A DNA stretch of 64,000 bases from Oreohelix idahoensis (GCA_024509875.1 JAMPIV010019856.1:434001-498000), one strand, 5' to 3'. Shown: positions 34,401-44,877, numbered from the stretch's first letter. A program made the numbers and translations. Notes: generated from the sequence alone by a model not told the origin.

Positions 34401-34584
34401 ACCAGTGCCAACCTCCGACCATCTCCTGACGATCGCCAAAACTGACGAAGATGACGATAGTGGCAGGGATATTCCACCGCTATCACAGGAAATCTTTCAA
34501 AAATGTCAGAAGCGGCGACGCTCTTTCAAGCGCGCATATGAGACATTCCAGGGGAAGGAAACTTTGAGGAGTGGACTTGAGTAG
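31483..34584 (+). CDS. Element D Gag-protease-integrase polyprotein
   Basis: 1033 residues from the ATG at 31483, the first in frame. Residues about 35-125 are a Glu/Arg/Lys coiled coil. About 155-330 is a helical gag/SCAN-like domain (FEKIATLYGLERSRWNMKL). About 335-420 is a basic, Pro/Asn-rich linker without a zinc knuckle. The protease has D460-T-G (CLFDTGLSYD). Integrase follows with an H2C2 finger (His about 631, CAQC about 668-672), a core with D702 (VVIDILGP), D761 (LTDNGSPY) and E797 (NGLVERANG), exactly DD35E, and a GPF motif at 938-940. The tail after the VFHLNLLKRYL block is acidic, then basic, and stops. In ordinary Gypsy, RT precedes integrase; in Gmr1-like elements it follows. 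Here it is in neither place. All key residues are intact, so gag, protease and integrase functions look preserved. Confidence 0.92.
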   Translation: MAERAKLRQLLRDEAREEGLEGEEAKAFVRDELERYDAERKAAEAKEEKEELKRKEAEAREREREDRLLQQKKMDEEMEIRRMQHEEREKERQQEEREKERQHLERENEQRRQHELALKALEVQSLGAASTSSNGESSPHSSLTDPSNTQSLQLNAMSFTLESFPCPNEKIDTWLEKFEKIATLYGLERSRWNMKLSQALKGSAYDVYSKLESSQQDDYDVLKKALLERFEMNARKFLQLFRNSRKENSETFHQFSSRLKGYLTKCLELSQLPSTYEGLEELVLTEQIKNTLSADTRRFLAEQGAEKLEDILEKSERYHNALAELPATKRKPTEEHFRKHNLEQSSQASNQNNHRETGPQNPPPEKSKFYKNKYPNHPKHPDQPDRPTWQRSQKGQGGKGRTPEHGTYDQTEHTEPKRIGCLLTVSQGGIIDSDSQPVGDRPSTRGTVTLNGSQTSCLFDTGLSYDCIVARNLVKPGQETGETVKLCGVRKSDAPTALPIALVEIHSDFVRGVIKAAVMDDPIYPVILGGRYVCIGKPEEPIVAAVTTRGQTKKEREPAPNLLPMELKEAQYKDPTLAPCFRKLPMAKEPTQHGDIFSEDGVLYRRTGKPDQGYNQLLVPKQYRSQILEMGHSLPFSGHMGQNATNQRITTHYWWPGVNTDIIRYVKSCAQCQRVPPKQRAPPVHMGEMPIMGTPFERVVIDILGPFERTKRRNRFILTLVDTCTLWAEAIPLTCADAKHVAEALVQIFTRLGFPQQVLTDNGSPYRNLLMDEIVKILRTQHIHTKPYTPAGNGLVERANGNLTMMLSKLAQVKPEDWDLCIPAALFGYRESPHTSTGLPPATLLFGRPIKGPLEALLQSLTDEKADETVVSASKYVSVLKERLKLGWDLATTNFKRARTKHANRYRKVAEERELEAGEKILVLLPTENNQLKIGWQGPFTVLKKISKANYQISIEGKEKVFHLNLLKRYLEKPVPTSDHLLTIAKTDEDDDSGRDIPPLSQEIFQKCQKRRRSFKRAYETFQGKETLRSGLE

Positions 34585-34695
34585 GAATTGGACAGAGATG
34601 GAGGGGGAAGAGGAGAGGGAAGAAGACAGACACCCCGAAGCTACGGTTATAGGAAATTAAACTCCATAACGTAGACATGGAGTGCTTCCATATCT

Positions 34696-34711
34696 TAAAG
34701 GGGGGAGGCTC
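34696..34711 (+). promoter_or_regulatory. Polypurine tract of element D
   Basis: taaaggggggaggctc directly abuts the 3' LTR. This is the position and composition expected for the plus-strand DNA primer. Confidence 0.8.
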
Positions 34712-37208
34712 TGTCACGTAGGGTTTATATTCATTTAATTTCCTACATCTTCTTCCTATTCTTTCACCCGATTTCTCTCTTTTATTATCTCTGTATTTTA
34801 TTTTTCCTGTATATTTTTCATCCATTCGTTTTTGCGAATATTATTTTCATATAATTCGCAAACTTTACCTGTTTTCCTTTCTCTAAAACTGAGAATCGCA
34901 CCTGGGTGGTATTGCGTACATGTCAGTCGCGCTGGTCGGATGATAGGCGTGAATTTACAGCATTCGCTAGACATTCGTCTGAGGGTCTCTGGCCTGGGGC
35001 GTGAAAATTCACCCGAGGGACATGGAAAGTAGACAGAGAGTCTGCATTTCAGTAAACGCATGAGGTTTTTTTCGTCAGAAAAAAACCCGGCTTAGCGTGA
35101 AAATCCACTCCGCACTGCAGACGGTGGTCTGAGATTTGCAACTCATGCAAGCCCTCGGCCACTGATGGCTGTTACGTCACGCGATAAGCGGACGAAGGTG
35201 TTATACGGACAGGGGAGACTATTTCGCTTGGCGAAATAAGATTAGGATCCTGTGTCCGATTTTAAAGATATTGGCCAAGTTTGAAACTTTAATTTCATTC
35301 TCGCTCATAGACTCACAGTAGATAGGTTGCTCGTAAACAGAATAGCTGTTAGCGAAGATCTCAGTTTGTTTCGGCAATTTGTCGAACTTCTAGACTTCCA
35401 GAAATATTTTCAGCATTTTTATTCTTAAGTTGTGCGACTACCTGTAATTCTGTGGTTGAGGTAATTAATATGATAGATATATAGATTTTGTGAGTGTTAA
35501 AGTGTTTAATCGCTTAATTCATTTTAATCTATTTCTTTAGCGCAGAAGAGAAATAAAGTGGTAGGCTATTATATTTTCTAGGGAAGCATTCAGTGGAAAG
35601 CAGAATAAAATTAAAATTTCTAGCTTATAACGGCAATTGTAGCTATTTATGAATTTAATTTAACCGCTAATACTCAGTCGAGTGTATTTTTCTAAACTAA
35701 CGTATAAACTCTAGAATCGAGCCTCATGAATGGTGACGGAATACGCACGTGTTCCTAATTCATGAGGATTGCTGATTTTTAAATATAACTTACGTCACGG
35801 GAAGTTTAAATGATAAGCAAAGCTCTCTGCTTGCAAGTTTAAATGTAAGTTATAACCAGTACAGATTCTGTTTATTATATTATATGTGTGTTATTTTTCC
35901 TCCACACAGTGAAAGTTTTGGGGTGACCCTAACTTTACCAGCACCTAGTAGTAGTTTCCATACTTGTGAAGAAATAGACAGTCCTTATTTTGAACCACGT
36001 GGGTTTCTTAAGTACCACTGGTCTAACAGTGCATATGCAACCCGAGTTAGCCAGAAATACCATATCCCAATAACGGGTTTTTCAAAGACTGTAATGATAA
36101 ATACTGGACCTTGGAGCCAGATCTTAATTTCTTCTAGAAAAAAACTCTACGTAATCTTTCTGCCTGGTGGCGCGAAATACTTCTAGTATTAACTAACATT
36201 TCCCGACTAGTTATATATATTTTTTGTGGACAAATCTGTGGTGTGACTAAAGTGAATCCTATACTGAGGGAAGGCACCGACCTGACATTCATCATTTCTA
36301 GAAACCTACGCTATTGACACTGTGCTCTGCTAACTCCCGCGCCTGGAATAATTGTTAGGTGACTTAATCAGACATTTGAACAAATTTGCACACCCAAGTA
36401 GTCGTTCCCGGAGACTCCGAGTTAAATACGTCTTTTGGAACTGGGGACTTCTTGGCAGAAGACTGCATTTTTTGAGTCTGTGTGAAAATCTAAAAAATCA
36501 GTGTGTTCCAAGAGGCAGCGAGCAAAGTCGTGAGTACATGTATGAGAGGCCATGGCGGAATGAATGAGTGTACGCTGGTTTGAGTGATATTTTCACTATT
36601 ATATCTTGACACCCTGTTGCTGTCCTATTTTTTTTTCAATCTGCATAATTTGTTGCTAAGGCTAGAGTTCTTGTGTTTTTGTCTTAGGTTAAATCAGATT
36701 TTTTTTTCAAACTCTGTGCATATAATTACGAGATAAAACAAAGAAAAAACTCTTAGACTCAAACCCTATGTATCTGTGACTCGGGCGCCATCATCTGTTC
36801 TCTTAACGGGGCCGGGCTAAACCTAGAGTTAACACTATAACGGGGCTATCATCCTTGCAACATTTCCTTGAATTTTTATGACTATGTGTATATGTATTTT
36901 CCTTGATGTACTTTCTTTGATGTTGTGAGCCGATTTTTTCCTGATATTAAAATCGCTCTTGAACTTAATAATAGTGTTTGGTCAGCTCGTTCTAGATAAT
37001 ATATATATCATTGTTATAGTTTTCCCACTTCTGTGTGTTTACCTGTCGTCACGTGTATGTGCGTGCCTGTGAGTGATAGAAATATACGTAATATGTATAT
37101 TGGTGTAGTCTGTCTGACGCTGTAACAACTGTTGTAGAAGATAGGTGAGAGAGAGAAGAATTCTTTTCGCTTTCAGAGACAGCCACTATATCAAAATCTA
37201 TCATCTCA
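34712..37208 (+). repeat. 3' LTR of element D
   Basis: 2497 bp, nearly identical to 28064-30558. Differences seen include one extra GT near 35887, two extra A in a homopolymer near 36140, and TTGTTG versus TTGCTG near 36618. Confidence 0.92.
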
Positions 37209-38234
37209 CTATCAAACTAACAAAGCAAACAGACAAAAACTTTCTCTCCATTCTCATGCTACATAGTGAACTAGAGCAGCACAAACACCATAGGTTTCAA
37301 GGAGCCCTATTAAGAACAAAACTCAACACAATCACACAAGAGACAGCCAGTAAACAATACATGGCAATAGAACAAAATATAGGGCAAATAGTGGATTTAG
37401 AAGGGACCACATAGACAGAAACACAGCAAATAGTGCAGGCTGTCGAAATTTATTACAAGAACCTGTACACAGAAGATGTTCAACCATATATACAAGATAG
37501 ATTTATGCAATTTTCAAAGAAATTATCTGACGCAGACAAACAAATACTAAAACTAAAATCATTCATGGCGACCCTCATACACGAAGACCAGCAGTGTAGC
37601 GTCCAGCACAGAAACATTCATCAACACACACATTTCATAAGAGACATAATCACCTACACACACCAGAAGGATTGTCAGTCTTCGGTTCTTTCCCTTGACC
37701 AGGAGAAAACCTTTGACAGAATTTCACACCCATACCTCAACAAAACATTACTACATTGCAACATAGGTGAACACTTCAGACAATGGATTAATATTCTGGA
37801 CATGAAGCCCGAGAGCAAAGTGTTAGTAAATCATACATTAACTAACACCTTCAGGCTCACACGATCTGTAAGGCAGGGATGCCCTCTCCCTCCTTTACTG
37901 TATGTTCTTGCACTAGAACCACTACTAGAGAACATTGGAAAAGACAGCTCTATTAAGGGCACTTTCATACTAGGGAAAGGTGAACAAAAGTTGCTCGCAT
38001 ATGCAGACGACACCATCTTTTTCCCATCAAACAAAGAGTCTATAGAAATTATCCTAAACACATTCACAGACTTTAGCAAAGGTAGCGGAGCAAAAGTAAA
38101 TGTTCAAAAATCAACAATAATGCGGATAGGCAAATGGAAGAACAAAGGAAACTTTCCCTTTGGACTAACACCAACAAACAATATCAAAATCTATGGCATA
38201 ACCTTTCCCTCACACCCAAATGGCACACACAGAG
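37209..38234 (+). pseudogene. LINE-A ORF2 reverse transcriptase
   Basis: Plus-strand RT that continues from 28063 across element D. The first frame (37209-37411) covers the linker and has a TAG at 37412. The next (37433 onward) has CQSSVLSLDQEKTFDRISH (palm motif with Asp), VRQGCPLPPLLYVLALEPLL, and the active site LLAYADDTIFF at about 37995-38030. It then has GAKVNVQKSTIM, and the reading is lost at 38235. The fingers region between 37560 and 37640 looks shortened. RT thumb and C-terminus are absent. Confidence 0.8.
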
Positions 38235-38885
38235 AAGTTATTGATGGCTCTGCTTTTGCTCCTTAGAATCTTCCACCTCATCACTCATGATTGCCTTAGT
38301 TACACTCACCTACTCACTGTCAATATAGATGGCAAAGTATTACAGTAGATTTTAAATAGCTGATAGACAGAAAGATGGAGTGGGTGTTAGTAATTTAGTA
38401 TTCTGGACAAAACCTGTAATTCACCAATACAACTCCAACGTTTACAGTAAATGTTAAATAAATTGCAAAATTTAATACAGAAAATTTTAACATTTATCAA
38501 AATGAAAATAAAAGAAAAACCTTGTTAACTACATTTATCAAGTTGAGCATAAAAGAAAAACTATTGTTAATTGTTGCTAAGAAAATATATTTAAAATACT
38601 GGTTCACAAAATGATACTGTCTCTGTAAATGAATAAAGGCAAGTATAACAATCAACATGTCAGCATAACCCATGACAGGGTGCATGTCCAAATATAAAGG
38701 TGGTCTGATTAATAATGTCTATCAGTCTTCTGTCTGCTATATATTGATCATCTGACTATCAGTCTTCTGTCTGGCTATCTATCAATGAGGTATTTTTGGC
38801 TATCAATCACCTGTCTGGCTATCTATCAATCATGAGTGATGAAGTGGAAGATTCTAAGGAGAAAAAGCAGAGCCATCAATAACTT
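38235..38885. mobile_element. MITE with 59-bp terminal inverted repeats
   Basis: Arms at 38235-38293 and 38827-38885 are inverted copies starting AAGTTATTGATGGCTCTGC, with a one-base length difference in a T run and few other changes. The 533 bp between has no coding capacity but has its own short repeats (ggctatctatcaat). It lies between the broken end of LINE-A and LINE-F sequence. Flanks (cagag, taagg) show no clear target duplication, so the superfamily is open. Confidence 0.8.
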
Positions 38886-39967
38886 TAAGGGCTTGGCAAG
38901 TTACCTATGGCCACTTCCTAAACCTGGTAATGATTGTTGGAAGATATGGAGAAGATACACTTAATGTCAACGGAAAGCTACTCCTTAGATTCTGCACTGA
39001 GCAAACCCTTGTCATTACAAACACAAAGTTTCCCCATAAGCGCATACATACACACACCAGATGTGAACCAACAAAGAATGAGAAATCAGTCATTGACTAC
39101 GCTATTGTTATGAAGAACTCATTCCAGTATCTGCGGGATGCTAGAGTCTGGAGAGGGCCAAAGATTGGAAGTGATCACTACCTGCTAATGATTGAAATTA
39201 AGACAACATATCAGGGGCTTATTGTAACAACAACGAGAAACCTAGAAAAACGATCAGATGGCATAGAAACTATCTACCTTAAATTTAGAGAATGAGTCTA
39301 ACATTAAGAATGTGGTGAGTGATTTTAAAGCCAGCATACTGAATGTACTTCTGTCCCATAACGATAATCAGAAGAAGAAGAAGAGATGCAAGAGAACATG
39401 AAAATTCTCGATGAGAGGTCACAAAAAGTGGGCCTGAAAATACACAAATATTGACAAAGATAATGTGATTAAATGTAGGGACTGACCAGGTTGAATAAAG
39501 ATGACTAAAAAATGTAGAGTCGTATACATATCTTGGTAGTAATATAGACAAAGTTGGATGGACAGACAGTTATACCAAAATAAGAATACAAAAAGCAAGT
39601 GGAGCTTTCATTGCATTGGGAAACATATGGAGAACAAGAGAAATCAAGTCCAACTCGAAAATCAGAATCTTCAACTCAAATGTCAAGTCAGTCCTATTGT
39701 ATGGCTCTGAGACATGGAGAGCAACAAATACAACAACCAAAAAGCTAAAAACGGGTCCTTGTGTAGAATCGAAGGCCTGAAATGGTATGACACAGTCACA
39801 AATGTGGAATTGATGACAAGAACCAGACAAGTGCCAGTGGAACAAGAGTTGAGAAGAAGACGCTGGCAATGGATAGGACACACATTGAGGTAACCTGTTG
39901 TTAGCATTACAAGGCAGTCTTTGTTCTGGAATCAACAAGGAAAGAGATGCAAAGGTAGAAAATGATG
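38886..39967 (+). pseudogene. LINE-F copy 1: endonuclease C-half joined to RT C-terminus
   Basis: The frame 38930-39295 holds the second half of an RTE-type endonuclease (VGRYGEDTLNVNGKLLL, then KSVIDYAIV, and GSDHYLLM, the S-D-H catalytic block). The following 39390-39960 is not open but still reads as the RT C-terminus in pieces. It matches LINE-F2 at 58480-59060 in nucleotide sequence (for example cgatgagaggtcacaa, and gtatggctctgagacatgga). The RT core is deleted between the two. The end at about 39967 lacks the final 160 bp of LINE-F2. Confidence 0.75.
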
Positions 39968-40662
39968 TGTGTTACCGGGGCCCGAAAGGTGAGCAAAGAA
40001 TAGTAACACCATTCCCTTGCATGCATGTCGTAGAAAGCGACTAAAGAGAGTTGGGCATGGGGCTGGTTACCCCATCCTGTAAAAACTTTAAACCACAAAA
40101 AACTTCAACAAACATGGACAAGTCAATTAAGGAAAATAAAACACAGCCATCCAAGACATGGGAAGGTCCTCTCTCAGGGAGGCGTATGATGCAAAACAGA
40201 GAAAGCCGAAAGCAGTCTTTGTTACTGACTATCCTTCTTTCTTCTAGGAGAACTTCTTGATTTGGCACCTGGAATGTTCGGACATTAAACGAACAAGGGA
40301 AAGTGGCACAAGTAGCAGCAGAAATGAGGGAATATAAAATCGAGTTTCTGGGAATGTGTGAAACAAAGTGGAAGTGGGTAGATAAGAAGAAACTCATCAC
40401 AGGTGAATTGGTGCTGTCCTCAGGACATGAAGACGAAAGTTCACACCCCAGTGAAGGGGTAGCTCTTATGTTATCTAAAGAAGCACAGAAAGCACTCATT
40501 GAATGGGAAGCTGTTGGACCGAGAATAATAACAGCTACTTTTAGAACAGCTAAACCGAAAATAAATGTAAATGTCATCCAATGTTATGCACCACCTAATG
40601 ACAAAGAAGAGTCTGTGAAAGAAGCATTTTATACTAGACTACAGGAAATTATGGAAAACGTT
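39968..40662 (+). pseudogene. LINE-F copy 2: 5' UTR and endonuclease N-half
   Basis: Non-coding sequence to 40258, then an open frame that enters the endonuclease at 40264 with GTWNVRTLNEQGKVAQVA, well upstream of the first ATG at 40303. The block LGMCETKWK carries the catalytic Glu, and VNVIQCYAPPND is the next strand. It is the kind of domain often annotated as craniofacial development protein 2-like because of RTE sequence in that gene. Cut at 40663 by a LINE-G 3' UTR insertion. The order, 3' part of one copy then 5' part of another, suggests two adjacent head-to-tail copies. Confidence 0.75.
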
Positions 40663-41842
40663 GTGGCCGTCAGTGGTTAACAATATTGTCATAGTATTAC
40701 TTATTTCTTGTTGTATTTTCTTTTCTTTCCAAGTTAGATATTTGACTGGCTTGAAGTCCGCCAGAGATGTGATTTTCTTGGTTTATGTTGTGGGGTACCA
40801 GTCCGTTCATTTCCTCTATTAGATTTTATGTTTTTAGAGAACGATAGTGGTGTACATTTTGCAATTACTCATTTCCTACATTATCCAACATGTAAGGAAG
40901 TATTCAACAGCCTGATAAATTAACTTGCAGTTTTATTTAGAACAGAAAATGGCATGAAATGAATCAACAGCAATGGTTACAAATCCTGATCAATCATTCG
41001 ATTCAAGACGTCTCATAATATTCAATTGTATCATCAATATCCTTTGTTTCCTTATTTATGATTTTTTCAGGGTTGCATATCTCTTTTGTAGATATCTTTG
41101 TCCCATATTTAGTTTTTGTCTAATGTCCTTGCAATCCTGGGTTTCGTTCATTATAATTTTTCACTTCTTTATTTCTTCTTTTGTCAAGGTGACTCTTTGC
41201 AAAAATTATACGAGCTGGGCTGAAAATTACAAAGGCGATACAAGTCTTGGGTCTACTTACATGTTTAAACCAGCATGCTAACATTTACATGCACAGATGT
41301 TCATGACTAACAAATTATGCCTTTTCTGCATCTGCAGGCATATCTGAAGAATAACGAAATTCTATCCAACTTCATCGATACCTCGATGTAGAAGCAAGAC
41401 GCTCACTAAACGAATCTGTATGCAAAGCTTGACTTCTTCCCAACTGCTGCTCGAATATTTCCCGGCAGCTGACCTTGCAGTGCTAGTTTAGCTGGCTGCT
41501 TTCTATTGGTTAAGGCTTTCTTCTATATACTTATTATTGATCAATCTATCATTTTATCACACAAGGAGCAAGGCTGTCCCTGTGTACGTCACTGAGATCA
41601 CGATGGTAACTCCCGCCAATTTGTGGCGTGGGTTATGTCAAAGTTAAACTAGTTACCGTTTCACCTTTCTTCACCCTGCTCTCAGTTGTGACGTGTATTT
41701 TCTTTTCTTTTCTATTCTTTTTTTTTTATTATTTGTAGAAAAAAATCTTACTTGCTTATTTATCATAATGGCGAATGATGGTTTTATTATTTTATTATAA
41801 CTAAACTCTAGCACGAATAAATGCTAAGGTGGTCGGTCATAC
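40663..41842 (-). mobile_element. 5'-truncated LINE-G copy (3' UTR only)
   Basis: 1180 bp matching 51866-53026 throughout at high identity. In the longer copy this segment is the 3' UTR of LINE-G, so on the minus strand this is a short 5'-truncated insertion starting gtatgaccgaccacc and ending ctgacggccac. The ORFs inside are not protein-coding. It interrupts the LINE-F endonuclease. Confidence 0.8.
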
Positions 41843-42416
41843 GGCCACATATAGATCCACATATAGATATGCAAATGTATCCCGCAGGGAGACATTTGTG
41901 TACCATCAATACACAAAAAAATTTTCAAAAAAAATTCTAAGTCCAAAAATTTTCTTAAGTCACTAAATGGGGCTTCTGTGTATATACACATTAACAGACT
42001 CTCATAAACTAGCCATATTTTCAAATGGACAACATACAATTTTTTTTATATAATATCATATCTAGACACACGTCATCCAAATTTACAGAGTGGCAACGCT
42101 GAGAAAAAAAATGTTATTTTAATCTATATATAAAAACTATCCAAATTTAATCTAAGTGGCGACATTGCGAAATTGTAACTGTAATCCATGCATAAATCAT
42201 CTAAGTTTAAATCATTCAAGTTTAAATCATTCAAGTTTTGCAAATTCGCAACACTCTGAAATTGTAATGGTGCGTTATCCATAAATTATCCAAATTATGT
42301 CTAAGTATCCATGTCGTATAATTATAATGGTGGTCCATCCATAATGTATCCAAATTATCTCTAAGTTTCCATGTCGTAGAATATTTGTCAAAACGTATTT
42401 AACTCCAATCCAACAA
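41843..42416. repeat. Degenerate tandem repeats
   Basis: Loosely repeated units of about 60-65 bp around tccaaattatctctaagttt and cataaatcatctaagtttaa. No coding sequence. Confidence 0.5.
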
Positions 42417-42880
42417 ATAATACTTTATATTTCAGTATAATTTACAAAGTGAAAATATTTTACATTTATACAAATTCGACACCGAATCTGCCTTCTGAGA
42501 CGAAGATTTGTCAGATCGTATGTGTCTATAACATCTGTCGACAGACTACACAGTCTGAGGCGGTCAGATGGGCAGTCTATCATCTTACCAAAGTGTATCT
42601 ATAGTGCATTTTAATCTATCTATAACTCGTCCAAGTCAGTTAACACGTCCAAGAATACAATTGTAAAAGACTCATTTAACGGTAATCCAACGAGTAATAT
42701 CTGATATCCAAGAATAAGGAACAATGTGAACATATTTTACATTCATACTAATTCGACACCAAATCTGGCCTTCTGAGACGAAGATTTGTCAGATCGTATG
42801 TGTCTATAACATCTGTCGTCAGACTACACAGTCTGAGGCGGTCAGATGGGCTGTCTATCATCTGGCAATAATATAACTAT
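42417..42880. repeat. Two-copy tandem duplication, ~267-bp unit
   Basis: The segment ttctgagacgaagatttgtc, continuing through gtctgaggcggtcagatggg, occurs at about 42495-42590 and again at 42771-42868, with matching flanks on the left (gtgaacatattttacattca). Confidence 0.8.
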
Positions 42881-42983
42881 GGTGCATGAAAGGGAAAGGA
42901 AACAATCTTGTCAGAGATGAGCGTGCTCGGCTGATGTTAGCCTACATTCAGTCTTAAGAGGCAAATATAGATCCTAGTAATAG

Positions 42984-43693
42984 GTCTCCAAATAAATCCC
43001 TCTAAAACTAAAGTTATGAACTTTTCCAACGAGACCTTTGATATCATCTAGAACGGGGAAAAACTACAGAAAGTTGAAAGCTTCAATTATGTAGGCAGTA
43101 AAATGACTCAGGATGGTGACACAACAAGAGAAATTCATACTAGAATTGCTTTGGCAGCCAGCGCCTTCAATAGATTATCTAACATTTGGAAATTACGATC
43201 ACTGAATATACATACCAAGCTTCGTCTGTTTAATTCAAATGTTATCTCAGTGTTAACATACGGTTGTGAGAGTTGGAAAACAACAAAATCATTGGAGAAC
43301 AAGCTGAATACATTCGAGAACAAATGTCTTAGAAAACTCATGAACATCAGTTGGAAAGAATTCAAGACTAATCGACAAATAAGAGAAGACTCTAGGCAGA
43401 AATATGTCTCCGACTATATAAGGAAAAGACGATGGTCATATATCGGTCATGTCCTACGAATGCAAAACAACAGAATACCACTGCAGGCGCTCACTTGGGT
43501 TCCTGAGGGTAAGAGGAAAAAAGGAAGACCAAAAGAAACACTCAGAAGAACAATAATAAGAGAAGGAAGAACGTTGGGCCTAAACAATGTGCAAGAGCTA
43601 AGAGGAGTGGCGTCACAACGAACAACCTGGAGAGCACTAATTTCTGCCTTATGCACCGTGTTTGGTGCTTAAAGAATTTATTATTATTATTAA
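42984..43693 (+). pseudogene. LINE-H, C-terminal RT fragment
   Basis: 5'-truncated LINE. From 42984 the reading gives the post-catalytic segment NPSKTKVMNF, a TAG near 43048, then ESFNYVGSKMTQDGD. After that the frame is intact to 43672, with LTYGCESW, RKRRWSYIGHVLRM and EGKRKKGRPKETLRR, the usual C-terminal region of RTE/CR1-grade LINEs. The ATG at 43103 is internal. The tail is a short TTA run (43680-43693), a microsatellite-type 3' end. It is a different family from LINE-E and LINE-F. Confidence 0.85.
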
Positions 43694-43749
43694 TACAGTC
43701 TAATGCAATGTCAAACTGACTGTGGCAGTGTAACTGGTCCACGAAGAAG

Positions 43750-44170
43750 TTATTGGTCCTACTAAACTATCCGTCACGTGATTACGTCAAGGCAGAAACG
43801 TTCAAATAACAACAAGGACCCAAATACAAATATCTTATCAGCATGTGTATCATCATTAAGGATGACAATTTTTCAGTATTGCTGAGTCATCTGTCACGTG
43901 ACCACGTAAGGCAGAGACGTTCAATAAACAAAAATATCACAATTGCATCATCCGCATGTATATTATGTAACATCAACTCGTGTGTCCTCAGCATGTATGC
44001 CCTCAGCATATTTTATCATCAAAGGTAATCGTCACCACTTGTACAGTTTGGTCATCAGAGATTATCTTTTTCTTAACTCTCAAATTTTTATTCAACTGCA
44101 AAAGTTGTCAGTCATATTGAACCATCTGCCACGTGATTACGTAACGACGGGAACGTTCAATCAATAGCAA
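43750..44170. repeat. Three dispersed repeats with CACGTG motif
   Basis: The block gtcacgtgattacgt...acgttcaa occurs near 43772, 43892 and 44129 with substitutions, each containing CACGTG followed by a TTACGT/CACGT core. No gene is present. Confidence 0.6.
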
Positions 44171-44877
44171 TATCACCATTGCATTATCAGTGTGTGGTAT
44201 ATTTAAATGGAGGTTGCACAATGCATGGGGGTATCATCATCAAGGTTTATCTTCTCCTCCTTATTATAATTTTTTCTTCCAATCGCCTCTCTATTTCAGC
44301 TGCAATAACAAAAATCAGTCAATACACATATCTCAACCATCAGAGGGTGAGTTAGTGGGGAATGTAATGATATCACGGGCTACCTGGGGAAAACAATGGG
44401 TGCAAATGTATTCATCTGAATAGTCTTACCCACAGGTGCGCAGGTATCTCAGGGATAACGTCCATAACAACTATATGGCCATACCGGCCACCACTGTTAA
44501 AGAACCCCCATGTTTTCTTACTAACACTTTCAGTAGTAGGTATGGACACTACTGTTAGAAGTATAAGTGTACAATTCTGAGATCCAATGCCACACAGGCT
44601 AATACTGATAAAGACGAGAGCTTCTTGTTTACACGGAGATTCAGGCCACGCCCACACAGGGCTATTTATGGATACGTATTACTACTGCTTTGTCACTGTG
44701 CCTGGAATGTTGAAGTGGGTGTGTTGGTACAATCATACACACCAGTAACGTACATCAGAGTCAATGGAGTGTTGAACGACTGGTGACGTTTAGTGAACAG
44801 TTTATTTACATCACAACACAGTCACGATGACATAAACGAAATACAGTTACAGCAAAAGGCACGAATTATCTCTGCAC
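44171..44877. other. No gene or recognised repeat
   Basis: About 700 bp with only short random frames. Confidence 0.5.

Larger units (their letters stand above)
28064..37208 (+). mobile_element. Element D: young LTR retrotransposon encoding gag-protease-integrase only
   Basis: A 9145-bp element with LTRs at 28064-30558 and 34712-37208 that are nearly identical. The differences I can see are mostly one- or two-base indels in homopolymers. One uninterrupted 1033-codon ORF (31483-34584) is followed by only 127 bp including the polypurine tract, then the 3' LTR. No RT or RNase H is present in any frame between the LTRs. It is inserted in LINE-A, whose coding resumes at 37209. The flanks share only one base (c at 28063 and 37209); I see no normal 4-6 bp target duplication. 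Confidence 0.9.
1102..38234 (+). mobile_element. LINE-A: Tx1/L1-like non-LTR retrotransposon, split by two LTR elements
   Basis: Three plus-strand blocks at 1102-2556, 27481-28063 and 37209-38234 read, in order, as ORF1, the N-terminal half of an apurinic-type endonuclease, its C-terminal half, and a reverse transcriptase. The gaps between them are exactly the two LTR elements B (2557-27480) and D (28064-37208). At both junctions the LINE reading resumes where it stopped. The RT style (RQGCP block, then LYVLALEPLL, then AYADD) resembles Tx1/L1-like elements; the clade is a judgement from memory of family style. The 3' part is lost at 38235, where a MITE begins. Several frameshifts and stops show that it is dead. 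Confidence 0.75.

Noticed and set aside
39285..39938. Minus-strand frames of 74-122 codons
   Set aside because: Antisense of the plus-strand LINE-F RT C-terminus.
40973..41281. 102-codon frame as a gene
   Set aside because: Lies in the LINE-G 3' UTR copy; the other copy does not keep the frame.
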